In this document: in pieces, positions 36,391 to 36,898 of the stretch
How positions within the stretch are numbered: position 1 is the first letter of the stretch
Layout: every line of letters starts with the position of its first letter
IMG/VR virus record: IMGVR_UViG_3300044640_000922
Coordinates: 1 to 36,898 of that record
DNA: 36,898 nt
Source: a virus
Reading direction: 5' to 3' (one strand)
Translations under genes and position numbers: made by a program
The notes under the pieces: generated by a model
Told to the model about the DNA's origin: nothing
Databases searched by the model: none
What the model saw: the letters and a program-made list of their open reading frames with translations, nothing else

Positions 36391-36898
36391 GCTACCTCCC
36401 TCGCCCTCACAGGGGCCTCATAAACCCGTCTCAGGTTCTCCAGCGCGGCCCGCACAATTGCTGGCTGGGCATCCCTGCCCGTCACGCCTGATACCCGCTC
36501 CACGATGCCTCGATACACCATAGGCCGGTCTTCCTCGACTGTTGCGACCGCAAACGCCTTCAGCAGCTCACGGTCCATGGGGCCGACTTGCGCCAGCACC
36601 CGCTCCACCTCCCGGCCCGCAATAATCATCCGGTCCGTCACCAGTTCCGCTGCGCCCGTCCCGCCGTCGACGGCTTCCATCCGTCCGGCTGATCCCGCCA
36701 GCCCCTTCCAGACAGCCCAGGCCTCACAGAAGCGCATGGCGGCGGCGTGGTGGTTCGGCGTGATCGAACCCGACCGCAGGAGGACGGTGAAGACGTTGGA
36801 GCGCCAGGCGCTGCGGATCTTGCCGTCCGGGCCGATGTTCACTTCGGCGCCCATGCCGGTCAGGCGCTCAACCTCGGCCTTGTTGGCGGCGCGCTCGC
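36387..36898 (-). CDS. 3' part of the conserved phage protein split by the window ends
   Basis: Frame is open to the end of the window and continues into 1..79. The visible part includes GMGAEVNIGPDGKIRSAWRS, NVFTVLLRSGSITPNHHAAA, MRFCEAWAVWKGLAGSAGRM and ends EAPVRAREVA. Helical second half (TDRMIIAGREVERVLAQVGP, MDRELLKAFAVATVEEDRPM, IVRAALENLRRVYEA). The pattern of a short basic N-terminus followed by 'G.I....AA..F...W' is seen in phage proteins downstream of replication genes, function unknown. The stop overlaps copy 1 of the WIE-GG genes by 4 bp. Confidence 0.78.
   Translation of the reverse strand, partial: ERAANKAEVERLTGMGAEVNIGPDGKIRSAWRSNVFTVLLRSGSITPNHHAAAMRFCEAWAVWKGLAGSAGRMEAVDGGTGAAELVTDRMIIAGREVERVLAQVGPMDRELLKAFAVATVEEDRPMVYRGIVERVSGVTGRDAQPAIVRAALENLRRVYEAPVRAREVA
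36863..36898. repeat. Terminal direct repeat, right copy
   Basis: Same 36 bases as 1..36 except T instead of G at position 36880. The copy lies in the coding frame of the split gene; see the left copy. Confidence 0.9.

Overview
The window is almost certainly one complete, small (about 36.9 kb), high-GC tailed-phage genome with P22-type (podovirus) virion genes. The first 36 and last 36 bases are the same sequence with one mismatch, and joining them restores a single open gene (GTG at 79 on the minus strand running through position 1 into 36862..36387). The map is therefore circular or terminally redundant, with a unit of about 36,862 bp. High GC, GANTC sites in regulatory DNA, a DnaA domain IV protein and a GcrA/SANT-like protein suggest an alphaproteobacterial host, possibly Caulobacterales. 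That host call is inference.

Layout. (1) Control region, 4000..4312: a small Cro/CI-type HTH gene on the minus strand faces a divergent plus-strand operon across a 124-bp region that holds a TTGACG promoter candidate and inverted repeats. (2) Early minus-strand operon, 3861 down through 1 and on to 35222: a small charged protein, a beta-class DNA methyltransferase, a paralogous small protein, RusA resolvase, a two-HTH protein, a DnaA-IV miniprotein, a DUF1376 replication-type protein, a companion, the gene split by the ends, and three paralogous 'WIE-x-x-GG' proteins. It ends at a terminator at 35084..35105. (3) Plus-strand operon, 4313..10056: HNH nucleases, a RecT-like annealing protein, NinB, a reduced C5-methyltransferase-like protein, a pentapeptide-repeat protein and many small genes, nearly all joined by ATGA/GTGA overlaps. 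(4) A second plus-strand unit, 10242..12148, behind its own promoter: four small genes, an IS1595-type transposase embedded in the operon, and a tiny basic protein, ended by a terminator facing the late genes. (5) Late minus-strand operon, 34869 down to 12166: terminase, portal, scaffold, P22-type coat, terminator, adaptor, a block of tail/adhesin genes, a gp10-like hub, ejection-type proteins, lysis cassette and metallophosphoesterase.

The recombination genes (annealing protein, NinB, RusA) would process replicating DNA. DUF1376, its companion and DnaA-IV point to reliance on the host replisome. I see no DNA polymerase, helicase, integrase or tRNA. The most unusual points are the co-transcribed transposase without IS ends, an early operon carrying DnaA-, GcrA- and methyltransferase-like genes together, a promoter whose 17-bp spacer is a palindrome and whose -35 overlaps a GANTC site, and several in-genome duplications (flanking small proteins, the WIE-GG trio, and a tandemly duplicated CxxC/HC protein).
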